A stretch of 64,000 bases of DNA from Humulus lupulus (GCF_963169125.1 NC_084802.1:26665107-26729106); one strand, 5' to 3'; counted from the stretch's first letter, positions 47,835-59,401 are shown. Notes: generated from the sequence alone by a model not told the origin. Numbers and translations: made by a program.

Positions 47835-48919
47835 GCCTAACCTATCAGCAAGTCAAGGTAGAGCATGAGAGACCAACAGGGCTACTACAGCCTTTGGATA
47901 TTCTACAGTGGAAGTGGGAGGACATAATGATGGATTTCGTGGTGGGATTGCCCAGGACCGTGGGCTAGCACAATTCAGTCTGGGTCATCGTGGACCGGTA
48001 TACGAAGTCAGCTCACTTTTTACCAGTGAGGACAAACTACACAGTTGACCAGTATGTAGATCTCTATGTGAGAGAGATAGTACCCCTTCATGGGACTCCG
48101 AGGTTTATCATGTCATATAGGGACCCTATCTTTACTTCCATGTTTTGGAGAAGTTTACAGAAGGTGATGGGTACACAGCTCAAGTTCAGTACAACTTATC
48201 ATACTCAGACTGATGGTCAGTCTGAGAGAAATATGCAGATATTGGGGGACATGATGAGAGCATGTGTATTGGACTTTGAAGGGTCCTGGAGTAAATATTT
48301 TCCTCAGATAGAATTTTCCTATAATAACAGCTACCAGCTGACTATTGGAGTGGCACCTTATGATATGTTGTATGGTAGGAAGTGCAGATCGCCTATTCAT
48401 TAGGATGAGATGGGTGAGAGGAAATATTTGGGTCCTGAGGAAGTTTAGAGGACCCCTAAGGCTATTGAAAGGATTAGAGTTCAGATGCTCGCGTCTCAAA
48501 GTAGGCATAAGAGTTATTCAGACCCAAAGAGAGGGAATGTGGAGTTCCTAGTGGGAGACTATGTCTTCCTTAGGGTTTCACCACTGAGAGGGGTGAAGAG
48601 ATTTGGGAAGAAGGGAAAGTTGAGCCCTAGGTTTGTTGGACCATTTGAGATCCTGGAGAGGATCAGTCGGGTGGCCTACATGTTGGCCTTACCCCCAACA
48701 CTGTCTAGTGTGCACAATGTATTTCATATTTCCATGTTTAGGAAGTATGTATCAGATGAGACTGAGTAGCCATTTCAGATTTTAGACAGGAAGGACAAGG
48801 TCCTAAGGAACAAGACTATACATTTGGTTAAGGTATTATGGAGGAACAATAAGGTCGAGGAAGCGACCTGGGAGCTGGAGTCAGATATGTGGGACCAGTA
48901 TCCCAAGCTGTTCAGGTAA
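47835..48919 (+). pseudogene. Element A integrase and C-terminal tail
   Basis: Reading starts abruptly with [15 protein letters not shown], the end of the zinc domain with the last cysteine changed to tyrosine. Core motifs: D in [11 protein letters not shown], then SYRDPIF where the family has SDRDPIF (second catalytic aspartate lost), then E in TQTDGQSERN. 48485-48769 has '[16 protein letters not shown]' and FHISMFRKYVSD. The tail VKVLWRNNKVEEATWELE ends at 48917. Stops at about 47969, 48401, 48446 and 48767. It is joined to 5' LTR sequence at about 47834, and a polypurine tract and the 3' LTR follow. Confidence 0.93.
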
Positions 48920-48941
48920 AATTTCAAGGACAAAATCCTTG

Positions 48942-48956
48942 TAAGGAGGGGATAGC
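48942..48956 (+). other. Polypurine tract of element A
   Basis: AAGGAGGGGATAGC just before the 3' LTR, whose first bases are TATAACG instead of TGTAACG. Confidence 0.75.
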
Positions 48957-51900
48957 TATAACGTCCCAAATTACCTAATAAGGCTTAGGGCCTTGATTAG
49001 GGGGCCAGGATGGAAAATTATGGAAAATTAATTGAATATATGTGATTTAATTATGGAATATGTGTTTATGTAATGTATATGTGTATCATTATATGATTTC
49101 AAGAGTTATATTATAATATGACTAGATATGCATGTTAAGGTGTACTAAATATGCATGTGGGCCTGTTTCTTATTAGAAGGGCAATTTTCGTAATTTTGCC
49201 TGTTATGGGTATATCTGGAATATGCGTACATATATGTGATATATGTGTGAGACCACATTATTATGTGGATATATTTGGGTTACTCGGCACGAGGAGAACC
49301 TAGGGAGCAAGTTAGCGGGAGAGTCACAACGGGGCCAAATACCCGACTCGGGGTGAGTCAAGGGGTATTTTGGGTATTCAGTACATTACCGAGAATTATC
49401 GGGTAAAGAGAAATTGCATAGTGATTAGTTGAGGATATTGGAAATAATGAGAATTGTGAGACATTAATTATGATTAATGACAAAATGTGCCCATTTTGCC
49501 CTTAAGGGAGTGTGATGAATAAGTTAGTGGGCAGGTGCACTTTAGACATTTACTGCTTAGAGAGGGATATACCCAGCATCCTTAGAAACTAGCATAACAA
49601 AACACTTAGACTAAACACTCTCTGAGCTCTCTCTCTCCTCTGCGTTTCTCTCTGTCTCTCTCTCTCTCTCTCATAGTTGAGTTGGGTTTTGTTGAGTAAA
49701 CTAAAGGAACTCAAGGCTTGAAGTTGAATTTGGAGTGGTTTGAAGGCTTGATTTTCATATTGGCTTAGTAGCAGCTAGGAGGACTTAGATCACGACTGAG
49801 GTAAACTCTAATCCATGTTTTAATACAATTTTTTTTTGGTTTTAGAAGTGTTCTTGAGCTTGTGGCTCAAGGTAGTTATTTGGAGATTTGTGGAAGTTTT
49901 TATTGAACTTAATGTTAGGTTTTGTTGCTCGTAATGCATTGATATTGTTCTAGGACTAAATTGTGGTTTTTGGGATGATTCTTGGGTAAGAATTGGCTTA
50001 AGGAAAAAGTTGGAAAACTGGGATTGTAGGGTCGCGCCGCAACCCTGTTCTTGGTGCTCCGTGACCCGCGTGAACCCAGGGTCTGGGGTTTCCTGTTTTT
50101 CCTAGGCGCGCTGCGACCCTTCAGGGCTGAGTCGCGGAGCGTGTCCCTGGGTTTGTGGTCGTAGGGGTGTTCTGACTTTTGGCACGTAGCGACCTGTAAG
50201 GAGGCACTGCAGAGCACATAGTGGAAATTGGCCAGGAAGAGTTTTGAGTGGTGGGAACTCAAACCTAAGGGGTCGGGATCGATTCTACTACCCGGTTCAG
50301 TAGAATTTGACGTCCTGGTAGCTAAGACTCGGTCCAAAAGCCTTTATTCGCTCGTTATTGATGGGATCCTATATTATGGTTGTGACTAGGTTACCGCTAG
50401 GGGCTCGGAATCGGGATAATGCTTGAGGGTCGTTCTTATTATACATTGCACTCAGACCTGAGGTAAGAAAATTGCACCCAATAGGTGATATATGTGATTA
50501 GGGCTTGGCCCTGTTGTTAAATATAATTATGAATAAGGCTTGGGCCCCTGAGAATGAACATGATTAAGATTGTGATTATGATCATTGATTATGCATGCTT
50601 GAATGCTTTGTATCCGGATAATTGTTAAATGATATATGCTTGTTTGCATTATCTGAGTAATTAGGGCTCGACCCCTTAAGGAACATAGTTAATATTGTGT
50701 TTGTATTTAATTGATTGAGATATATGATTAATATGTATGCATACTTGTATTGTCTAAGGTATGCTTATTTGTGTCTGGTTATCTATTTATCTAGTTGTTT
50801 GAATATCTAGTTAAGGCTGTAACTTCTTAGTCAAGAGCAGCAATAGCGCATTGTGCGCTAGTTGAGAGGCATAGGCCTAATCATGGACGTACTATTACGT
50901 TGGCCGACCCAATAGTCGTTTGGAAAAACAAAGCGCTTGGATAGCTCTGTGGCTAGTTACTAAGAGCTAGGGCAAAGGGCCCCGGGTGACTCTATGGTCA
51001 CTTAGCTAGGGCATAGGGCCCCAGGATGACTCTATGGTCATCCACTCAAGGCAACGAGCCCCAGAATGATCCTATGATCATTTAACTATAATTGTATACA
51101 TGCATGAGTAGGTTATTACTGTTGGGCATGCTAGATATGCATCTGGAATCTATATTTACTGTTCATGCACATGATTAAGTTTTCTTATTGAGCCTCGGCT
51201 CATGGGTGCTATATGGTGCAGGTAAAGGGAAAGGGAAGCTAGACTTGCCATGAGTTGGAGAGCTTTGGTGGCAGCGTGTACATATGCGGCTGCTCGACCA
51301 CCACAACCAGGGTTATCTTAGATGAACTAGGGTTGTATCCCTTATTTTGCCGCTTAAGTTGGCTAGTTGTAACTTTTGAATTGTAATACACCCTTTTAAA
51401 TTTTATGTTGGGATTCCATGTATGAACGTAAATATTTTAATGAAATGGGTATTCCTTTTTAACCAAAATATTTAACCCTAACCCTTGTCACTAACCTTAT
51501 TTACACATTTATAACCAAGGGACTTGATTAGCAAGTCTGGCTGTAACGTCTCAAATTTCCTAATTTGGCTTGCCTGGATTAGGGGCCAGGAGGGCAATAA
51601 TTGGTTTAATGTGTTATTATGTGATTATGTGCATTGTATTTTATGTTGTATTTGCATGCGGGGTCGTTTCTTATAAGAAGGGCATTTTCGTAATTTTGGC
51701 TTGTTGAGGGCATAATTGTATATTTATGTGCATGTATGTGATATATGGATGAAACCACATTATTATGTGGATGTATTTGAGTTACCCAGCATGAGGCGAT
51801 CCTAGGAAGCAAGTTAGTGGTTTAGTCATAACGGGGTTAAATATTGAGCCCAGGGTGAGCCTAGGGGTAATTTGGTACTTAGTACATTACTGGGAATTGA

Positions 51901-53891
51901 GGGGTAATAGGAAATTATTTGGTAATTATTTGAGGATATTGGGAGTATCGGGAATTGAGAGACGTTAATTATGATTAACGGGGTAGGAGGCAAATGACAA
52001 AACTTCCCTTAAGGGGCTTTGAGAGAGAAGGTTGGCCCTACGGACATTTTAGTCATTTAAGGAAAAATCTGGTGACTTATTCACCTTTTTCTTTTGGCTG
52101 AAGTAGCAAAAACAGAACAAGGCTCTCTCTTTTCTCTCCTTCGATCTCTCTCTCTTTCTCTCTATCTCTCTCTCTGTTTGGTTTTGAGGCTAAGGTTAAG
52201 GATTCAAGCATGAGGATCTAAGGCTTGCAGTTTAAGATTGAATTGCTGCAACTAGGAGGCATTGATCCATAGCTGAGGTGAGGTTTACAAATTCTGTTTT
52301 TGGTTGGTTTACTTTATAGTTTTGGTTGTTCTTAAGCTTGAAAGCTTGGTTATGGAATTGGGTTTTTGGTAGTGTTTTGAGTGTGTTAAAGCTAAAATCT
52401 ATGCTGGGTTTCAATTCTGATTTTGGGATTGTTTGGGAGTGTTTTTGGTTGAGTTTGGGCTGAAGGACAAGCAGGGGTGCTGGGTTCGTAGGGTCAAGTC
52501 GCGGTCGTGTTCTTGGGCGTCGCGACTTGTGCGAATCCTAGGGCCTAGGAGGGGCTTTGTTCTGATGGCGTTACCCTTAAGGGTAAACCGCGACCCACCC
52601 CTAGCACCCCAGACAGGGGGATTTCTGACTGGGAGGCGCACTGCGGCCCTTGGGGGCAGGTCGCATCCCGCCTGGTCCTTTTTAGCCAACATAGGTTTTA
52701 ATGACGGGTTTTCAAACCTTTGGGCTCGAGATCGAATCTACAACCCGATTTGGTAGAATTCGAGGTCCTGGAGGCTAGGACTTGGTCCGGAAGCCCTTAT
52801 TGGCTCATTTTGATGGGATTTTATAATTATGACCAAGTTACTGCTAAGGGTTCAAGGTCAGGATCATGCTCGAGGATCTTTCTTAATTTATCTTACGCTT
52901 GAACCTGAGGTAAGAAAATTGCACCCATTATGTGACATACATGATTATTGATGAAGCATGTTGAGTGCTCTATATATGGATATTTTTTGTATAATGAATG
53001 CTTGTTTGCATTACTTACTTGAGAAAGGAAATGACCTATCAGTCAAGGACGACAATAGCGTTGAGCACTGGTCATAAAGCACTGACTTATGAGTCAAGAG
53101 CGACAATAGCGAGACAAGCGTTGGTCGATATGATTAGATCTAATCAGCAAAGAGTTACACGCTCGTCTGACCCCGTGGTCATGGAAAACCAAAGCGCTTG
53201 ACTAGTTCTATGGCTAGTTACTCAAAGCTAGGGCAAAAGGCCCAAGGTGACTTTATGGTCACATGGCTAGGGAAAAGGACCCCAGGATGACTCCATGGTC
53301 ATCTATTCAGGGCAAAGGACCCCAGGATGACTCCATGGTCATCTTATTAGAGTTGCGGGCCCCATAATGATTTTATAATCATTTACTTGTACTTGTATGC
53401 GTACAGTATTAAGTTTTCTTGCTCGGTCTTCGCTCACGGGTGCTATGTGATGCAGGCAAAGGAAAAGAAAAGCTTACACATCCGTGAATTGGAGAGCTTA
53501 GGCGGCGACGTGTACATATGCGGCCGCTTGACCACCACGACCAAGGTTTCTCAAAGGAACTAGGGTTAAACCCTATTTTTACTGCCTAGGTCAGTTGATC
53601 GTAACTTTTGAGTTGTAATGACCAATTTGGAACTGTAAACAACTTTGTAAATGTTATTATGGGATCTCATGTACAGTTTAATGTTTTTAATCAAACATCC
53701 ATTTCTTCTAACCGAGATTTTAACCCTGACCCATTAATTACATTTAGATGCACATTTATGGCCTAAAGACTTGTTTAGCGGGTAAAGTACTATTTAAAAT
53801 ATACAGTGTGACGGTCTTGGCTAACTAGGGTGTTACACTGGCACTATTTAAAGTACATAGTGTAATGGTCCTTGATTAGGAGGACGTTACA
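48957..53891 (+). mobile_element. 3' LTR of element A, split by solo LTR C
   Basis: Parts 48957-51541 and 53843-53891. The start matches the 5' LTR at 32577 nearly base for base. It contains a CT microsatellite (49618-49675), imperfect 45-50 bp repeats around 'ggccccaggatgactctatggtcat' (50935-51090) and the common 'ctcatgggtgctatatggtg' block (51208). The 3' end 'gtccttgattaggaggacgttaca' is directly followed by the CCTAG target copy. Antisense ORF 49915-50337 is not a gene. Confidence 0.9.
51542..53837 (+). mobile_element. Solo LTR C (2296 bp)
   Basis: TGTAACGTCTCAAATTTCCT to 'ctaactagggtgttaca', with perfect 5-bp duplications CTGGC at 51537-51541 and 53838-53842. It is related to the LTR of element A (the same order of blocks, including the CT tract at 52125-52180 and the 'ccccaggatgactccatggt' repeats at 53280-53345), so it is a member of the same lineage that inserted into its relative. 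The ORF 52433-52756 crosses LTR sequence and is not a gene. Confidence 0.94.
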
Positions 53892-53896
53892 CCTAG

Positions 53897-54413
53897 GGCT
53901 CAGCTTGCCCTTCCTCCCAAACCTTTTTACTCCCCGCAGTGGTGAAACTCGCAGAAATACGTGGTCCCCTACCTGGAACTCCATGTTCCTACACTTAAGG
54001 TGGTCAACGTAGCTTTTCTGTCCACTCTGTGAGGTGAGCATTCGAGCTTTGATATTCTCAATAGCCTCATTATTCCTCTAAACCATCTCAGGACACAAAT
54101 ACTTCTTCTCTCCCATTTCATCCCAATGAATGGATGACCTACACTTCTTGCCATACAACATCTCATATGGAGCTACTCCAATTGTTGATTGATAGCTATT
54201 ATTGTATGAAAATTCAATCAACAAAAGATACTTACTCCATCACCCCTCGAAATCTAGTATGCATGCTCTAAGTATGTCATCCAAAATCTTAATTGTCATT
54301 TCAGACTATCTGTTTGTCTCAGGATGATAAGTTGTACTGAATTTCAGCTAAGTCCCCATAGCTTTCTGCAGGCTTCCCCAAAACTTGGAGGTAAAAATGG
54401 GATCCCGATCTGA
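53897..54413 (-). pseudogene. Element B integrase, second piece
   Basis: Continues the minus-strand reading broken at 32576: KLSPR at the border, then 'NMEFQVGDHVFLRVSPLRG', MLTSQSGQKSY, YEMLYGKKCRSS, 'EFSYNNSYQ' and, just before 54413, the '[12 protein letters not shown]' region. Frameshifts and stops are frequent (for example near 54080 and 54310). At 54411-54414 it switches to LTR sequence. Confidence 0.88.
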
Positions 54414-55062
54414 CTAAACCCCCAGCTAATTGTTTTGCTTGAAAGACTACACCCCCACTAAAGGGTTGCCCCTTACTCTAATTATGTGGTCAAATGACCG
54501 ATTTGCCCCTACACACTTAAACCTTCAAGGTAACCTCCCAGGGTAATTCAGTCATTTTGCCATTACTTCCCGCTAGGCCTCAAATACACTATAATTTCCC
54601 AATTAATCCCAACATACCCAAATAATAACCAAACAACTACCCATCACCCAATGAATCCCGAGTATGCACTAAATTACTAAAATACCCCTAGGCTCACCCC
54701 GAGCCTGGTATTTGACCCCATTGTGACTTTTCTGCTAACTCGCTCACTAGGATCGCCTCGTTCCGAATAGCACAAATATATCCAAATAATTATGTGGTCT
54801 CAATCACATAACACATATAATTACAATTATACCCTCAACGAGTCAAAATTATAAAAATGTCCTTATTAACGAAAATGGTCCCACATGCATATTTAATACA
54901 TATAAACATGCATAAGTATTCATATTACAATATAATTCATATATGCCACATAATCATACATATGTTCAATTAAATTCACATAATTCGCATATAATCCCAA
55001 TTATGCCCTCCCGACACACTAATCAAAGTACTAAGCCTTATTAGAAAATTTGGGACGCTACA
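54411..55062 (-). mobile_element. Truncated LTR fragment, B subfamily
   Basis: About 650 bp in reverse, similar to the right part of B's LTR (compare 'gcttgaaagactacaccccc' here with 'gcttgaaagactaaaccccc' at 31666), ending 'aaatttgggacgctaca' at 55062. It lies between the integrase and RT of element B, in place of RNase H. The left part of the LTR and its target duplication are absent, so insertion plus deletion is likely. Confidence 0.85.
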
Positions 55063-55645
55063 TCGTCGATGAAGACTATCACAAACTTGTCCAAGTAATC
55101 CTTCGACACTCTGTTTAGCAGGTCCATGAAAGTTGCTGGGGCATTGGTCAACCCAAATTACATGATCAATAACTCATAATGCCCATATCTAATATGAAAG
55201 GTTGTCTTCGGTATATCTTCCTCCTTGATCCTCAACTGGTGATAACCAGATCGAAGATCAATCTTTGAAAATACAGTCTTACAATGTATTTGATCAAACA
55301 AATCATCAATCATTGGTTATGGATACTTATTCTTGATAGTCAACTTATTCAGCTCTTTGTAATCAATACACATCCTCAAAGAACCATCTTTCTTCTTCAC
55401 AAATAAGACTGGCACACCCCATGGCGAGAAACTGGGCCTAATAAATCCCAAATCAAGTAGCTCCTGTAATTATACCTTTAGTTCTTTCAGTTCTGTTGGA
55501 GTCATTCTGTAAGGTGCTCTAGACACTAGTTCTGTCCCTATTGCCAACTCAATAACAAAATCTATTTCTCTAGGCGGCGGCAACCCTAATAAATCATTTG
55601 GAAATACATCCAGAAACTCACAGACTAACCTGGTCCCACTAGCAC
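55063..55645 (-). pseudogene. Element B reverse transcriptase fragment
   Basis: Minus strand. It begins at the catalytic box (FIDD, 55063-55075) and runs back through the '[10 protein letters not shown]'-like segment, with a stop near 55155, then '[13 protein letters not shown]', [11 protein letters not shown], '[17 protein letters not shown]', GVPVLFVKK and QELLDLGFI. Stops at about 55318 and 55473. It ends near 55645 at a protease-proximal point; the 5' part of B is not found in the window. Confidence 0.88.
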
Positions 55646-55854
55646 GACCATAAATATATATTCTTTGTGGATAATAATAGCCCTAAAAGATAATAACATG
55701 GAAAATATATATTCTTTGTGGATAATAATAGTCCTATAAGAAAATATCAGTCAAATCATTTGAGACAAGTCCCTAGAGACAATTCTAAAGCGGTGGACTC
55801 AATCACTTTTCAATGATACCCAAAGGACAAGAAATGATAAAGTAATGGGACTCA
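55646..55854. repeat. AT-rich spacer with a 54-bp-spaced direct repeat
   Basis: 'aaatatatattctttgtgga' continuing 'taataatag' occurs at about 55652 and 55706. Otherwise no feature recognised. Confidence 0.8.
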
Positions 55855-56670
55855 GGCCCCGTTTGGGACAGCTTTTAAAAAAGCTAAAAGTTGCTTTCTG
55901 AAAAAACTGTGCAATAATGGTGTTTGGTAAACAGTCAGAAAACAACTTAATGAAGAATTTATGCAAAAGCTACAGCTACAAGCTAAAGCTGGCAAAACCC
56001 AATTTTTAGCTTTTTCTAAAAATAGCTTTTTGAAAAAACTTTGCAATAAACTTATTTATTATATATTACAAAAAAATAAAATTATTTAAAATAAATTAAT
56101 AATAAAATAAAATAAACAATATTTAATTCTTAAATATATTTTTTTTCAAAAATATTTTTATATTTTATATTTATTAGATATTATTTTATTTTAATAAGTC
56201 TAAATTAACAAACCACTTTAATAGAGTTTATTATACACTATAACATTATTTTTGTATCTCATAATATTTTTAAATTCTAATTTATGAAAAATGTATCAAT
56301 TTCATGTTTTAGGAAAAAAATAATTAAAGACATAAAAAGTGAGAGTTTTGAGATAACATATTTGAGTATATCATAAATAATATTATAATACAATCATCAT
56401 TATAATTCAAATTTTAGTTACATCGACTAGTTATAATATATATACACAATAATATATATTATATATTATAATGTTTTAGTTTATGATCACTTTATTAGTC
56501 TCTTATCACAAACATATTTAATTTAAACATGTAAATTTGTTAAAAATAAATGTGACATCCTACAGCACAGTTGTAGCTGCTTTTCCCCACAGCACAGCTG
56601 CAGCTGCTTTTCTCTACAGTACAGCTACAACTGCTTTTCTCCACAGCACAATTGTATCAAACTGGCTCTC
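55855..56670. mobile_element. Possible small non-autonomous DNA transposon (hAT or Harbinger type)
   Basis: Starts with GGCCCCGTTTGGGACAGC, a start common to plant hAT and Harbinger MITEs, followed by AGCTTTT/AAAAGCT-rich sequence with self-complementary pieces ('aaaaagctaaaag', 'agctttttctaaaaatagc'). A weak inverted counterpart 'atcaaactggctc' lies near 56656. The interior is very AT-rich. The boundaries and target duplication ('ctca' on both sides) are not convincing. Confidence 0.4.
56568..56665 (+). repeat. 27-bp tandem repeat, about 3.5 copies
   Basis: Unit 'ccacagcacagctgcagctg' plus 'cttttct', with point changes; units start near 56569, 56596, 56623 and 56650. Each unit has the palindromic core CAGCTGCAGCTG or its variants. 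Confidence 0.9.
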
Positions 56671-56847
56671 AATTGCTTCAATGAGTCATATAATTCAAAG
56701 ATGACATAAAGTAGTATTGGTGCTCGTGTGTATGAAGATGAAGATAAAGATAGTAATTGAAAAGAGTAGTGCTAGACACACACTTTTTACACACATTAAC
56801 GTGTATTCAATTTAAGCCATAAATATTTTTAAGTGGGACTGTTAGAA

Positions 56848-57314
56848 TATTTTTTACGATATATTAAGAATCAATTTGTTACAACTAATTGATTTTCATT
56901 CATTTAATATATCAAAGTTAATTGTCAACATTTATTTGTTACCCAATTTGAATTTCCTAATTAAATGGAGGGAATATCTCAATTAAGTTGAGAGAACATC
57001 TCAACCTCTGTAACTATGGCAGAGACTCTGATGGAATGTCTCACTCTATAAATATAGAGTACCGGTCTCCAAGCTCACTGCTCATTCTGACTTTCAGTAA
57101 CTCCATCTAAAGAGTTAGTGAGAGCTTGGAAACCCGTGTACTTGTTCTGATTTATATTCTTTTTCTTTTGTAGATCTAGAGTTTATAGATCGAGATTATC
57201 AATAGCAATGGCTAGAGATATATATTTTCGATCATTTTCGTATATGTTCAATCTATATATATTAATTCCGCCTACATGTATAGAATTATTCATATGCCTA
57301 TATTTCATTCAATC
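56848..57314 (+). promoter_or_regulatory. LTR-like or terminal-repeat-like promoter region of the pararetrovirus-like element
   Basis: Begins TGTTAGAATATTTTTTACG and runs to a primer-site remnant. TATAAATA at 57047-57054 in 'ctcactctataaatatagag' is a strong TATA box about 260 bp upstream of the primer-like site. It could be a Copia-type LTR, or the terminally repeated promoter part of an integrated caulimovirid genome. No second copy is seen downstream. Confidence 0.6.
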
Positions 57315-57327
57315 TATTTCAGAGCCA
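57315..57327 (+). other. Degenerate initiator-Met primer site
   Basis: 'tatttcagagcca' resembles the TGGTATCAGAGCC site used by caulimovirids and many LTR retroelements; the TGG start is changed. The first ATG of the ORF follows 41 bp later. Confidence 0.55.
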
Positions 57328-57367
57328 TACTTCATCCTATCCTACCGACGAATCTCTATTTCAGATC

Positions 57368-58285
57368 ATGGCAAATGAAACCTCATCTACAAGTTCTGCA
57401 AAATCTAGTGCTCCTATAATATCACACTTGTCACTTACTCCTTCTCCATCTTTCCGCAAGTCCACAGCCAACAAACCTGACTTTCTTTATGAACTATCAT
57501 ATGTTCCTGAAGAAAACAAGATTACCAATAACAACCTTCCTTTGATTAACCCATACCAAATTTTCCCAAAATCCATTACTCATTTTACCCGATCCATTAA
57601 AGCTCTCATCAAACCATCCTACAAAGCCCCAAAAGAATATATCCAAGCCTCTAACTTCAGCGAGTGTCAATTGAGACCTACTCCTGGGGTCCAATTCGTT
57701 ACTTTACAAATTCCTCCTGAATTTATTCTCGAGTGGATTGCGCAGTGATTCACCCATATTCATTTTGGTACCATTCACTTAGCTATTTCCCTTCATGGCC
57801 GAAAGGGCCTTCTAATCGGCTGCCGAATGGGTCTGCTCGACACTTAAATGAGGAAATACCAACATGCAAGCATTGCAACCATAGAAACTACATTAAACGC
57901 AGGAATAGTAATAAATACACTATTTCCTAACTTTGATATGTCTCTCAAAGACAATCAATTGACTGATGCTTTCAAAGTTGAGGTCCAACTGTCTAGAATT
58001 GACCAAGATCTTACTTCCATTGGAGCTACTCTTCACTACTAGATGTCATACAGACTCCAAGATCACGCTCTAGATCTTTCTTTGCCAACAGCTGAAGAAG
58101 CATTAGACTCTACCCAAGTTCCAACATGCACTCATATTCCAAGGCAAATCTCTACAGATGATCTTATGAAGATTTTTCCCAGTTCATGGATACAAACTAT
58201 GAGATGCTCCATCAACCCCAAAAAGTTGTACAGACTCTTACTGAACCATCTTATCATAAGAAAGAAGATGGCTCTGTCGAAATAG
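57368..58285 (+). pseudogene. Movement-protein-like region of an endogenous caulimovirid polyprotein
   Basis: One plus-strand frame from ATG 57368, interrupted by TGA at 57746, TAA at 57845 and TAG at 58040, ending at 58283. The second and third segments carry FTHIHFG, HGRKGL, 'TTLNAGIVINTLFPNF' and 'DQDLTSIGATLHY', and the fourth starts MSYRLQDHALDL. These recall the 30K-superfamily movement protein as found in the N-terminal part of petuvirus/florendovirus-type polyproteins. Such proteins widen plasmodesmata for viral spread. A frameshift near 58260 moves the reading to another frame. The N-terminal 126 residues are Ser/Thr-rich and not recognised. Family assignment is from memory of motifs and needs a profile search. 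Confidence 0.72.
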
Positions 58286-58445
58286 TCTTTGACAGAACTC
58301 AAACAAAGACTGACATAAGTATTGGGATATTTGCGACTGCAAAAGCTACCTAAAAATAGAATAAGACCTCCCAAAGCCAAAGCGACGTCCTAGCTCAGGA
58401 AAATGACTTAAGAAACAGCTAGATCAAGGAGAAAAAGGAATAGGA

Positions 58446-59401
58446 TTGTTAGGCCAACCCTCTGAAAAGTTTGACTATATAGTCAAATATTCTTCTCCAA
58501 AAGACTTACCTGACTCTTCTCCAGAACCAACTGGATGGGACATTGAGCTTCCTCCAACAGACTCCCAAGAGCCTCCAATTTCGGCTCCTCAACAAAACAT
58601 TTTTCCATGTTACAAAAAAGCAGCAAAATGGATGCAACATCATGGAGAAGTTTTCCTGCTCAAAATCAGTTCCAACAAATTCCACAAGTATGTATGATGA
58701 CTACTACTGATTATGAGTCAGATTTTCCTCCTCTCAAGAAATTTGATAAACAAGACGACCAAGGTACAGTCTCTCACTAACCAAAGGTTCAAAACTCTAC
58801 AACCAGGAACGCAGATGGGTCTCTCAAAAAAGTATCTCCGGCCGAAGAAGTTCTCAATTGGAAATCAGAAAATATGATTGCCCAAAACAAAGTCTTAAAG
58901 CAAGTCGAGTTACAAAATACCATAATAGAGACAGCAGTAAAAGAATCCCACACTACTGTCATCGATAAACTCACTGCAAAGATCCAACAGACTCATGAAG
59001 AGCTTCTAGCCATCATCAAAGCAAACACAGTCCTAATGTCAGTATTCCTAGCAAAAGAAGTCGAGATGAAGAGCTTTAAAACTCAATATGAATCCCTCAA
59101 GAACTGGTTCTGCCAACAAGAACCGACAAAGGCTCCTTCAACTAGCTATTTGGGAACCTCGTCCCCGTTTGGAATAACTATGACGCCGGTCCCTTGGCAG
59201 TTTGCTACAATACCAAAGACCTCCCAGCCTTTTCCTATTATTGGATCTATGCAAGAGGACTCCATTGTAAGACTGAGATGCATGCTTGATGAAAACCAAC
59301 AACAGAAGACAAAAAAGGGGAAGAAGAAAGAACCACCAAGCCAACCGACAAACGAACTCAAGCAACTTATGGTTCATCCAACCACAAATCCTCTGTCATA
59401 A
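58446..59401 (+). pseudogene. Linker and coiled-coil region of the caulimovirid-like polyprotein
   Basis: A proline-rich acidic stretch (58446-58694) is followed, after a frame change near 58650, by 'DYESDFPPLKKFDKQD' and a 175-codon open piece (58874-59398). The latter begins with a probable coiled coil (LQNTIIETAVKESHTTVIDK then LTAKIQQTHEELLAII, heptad-like) and ends in a lysine-rich, proline-rich tail (KKGKKKEPPSQP). Position between the movement and coat regions suggests a virion-linked or assembly segment. Stops at about 58778 and 59399 break it. Confidence 0.6.

Larger units (their letters stand above)
32577..53891 (+). mobile_element. Element A: Ty3/gypsy with internal deletion, host of the Tat/CACTA nest
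   Basis: Starts TGTAACGTCCCAAATTACC at 32577 and ends 'ggaggacgttaca' at 53891, flanked by CCTAG on both sides, in the pol gene of element B. The parts of A itself are: 5' LTR start 32577-32850, a short LTR remainder 47819-47834, integrase 47835-48919, and 3' LTR 48957-51541 plus 53843-53891 (about 2.63 kb). About 2.3 kb of 5' LTR and all of gag, protease, RT and RNase H are lost by a deletion joining LTR to integrase. The 5' and 3' LTR starts differ by only a few bases over 270 bp. Confidence 0.93.

Noticed and set aside
49915..50337. 140-codon antisense ORF in the LTR of element A
   Set aside because: Lies wholly in LTR sequence; no domain, and the related solo LTR C does not conserve the frame.
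52411..52756. ORFs on both strands in solo LTR C
   Set aside because: LTR sequence with locally higher GC; frames overlap on opposite strands and no domain is seen.
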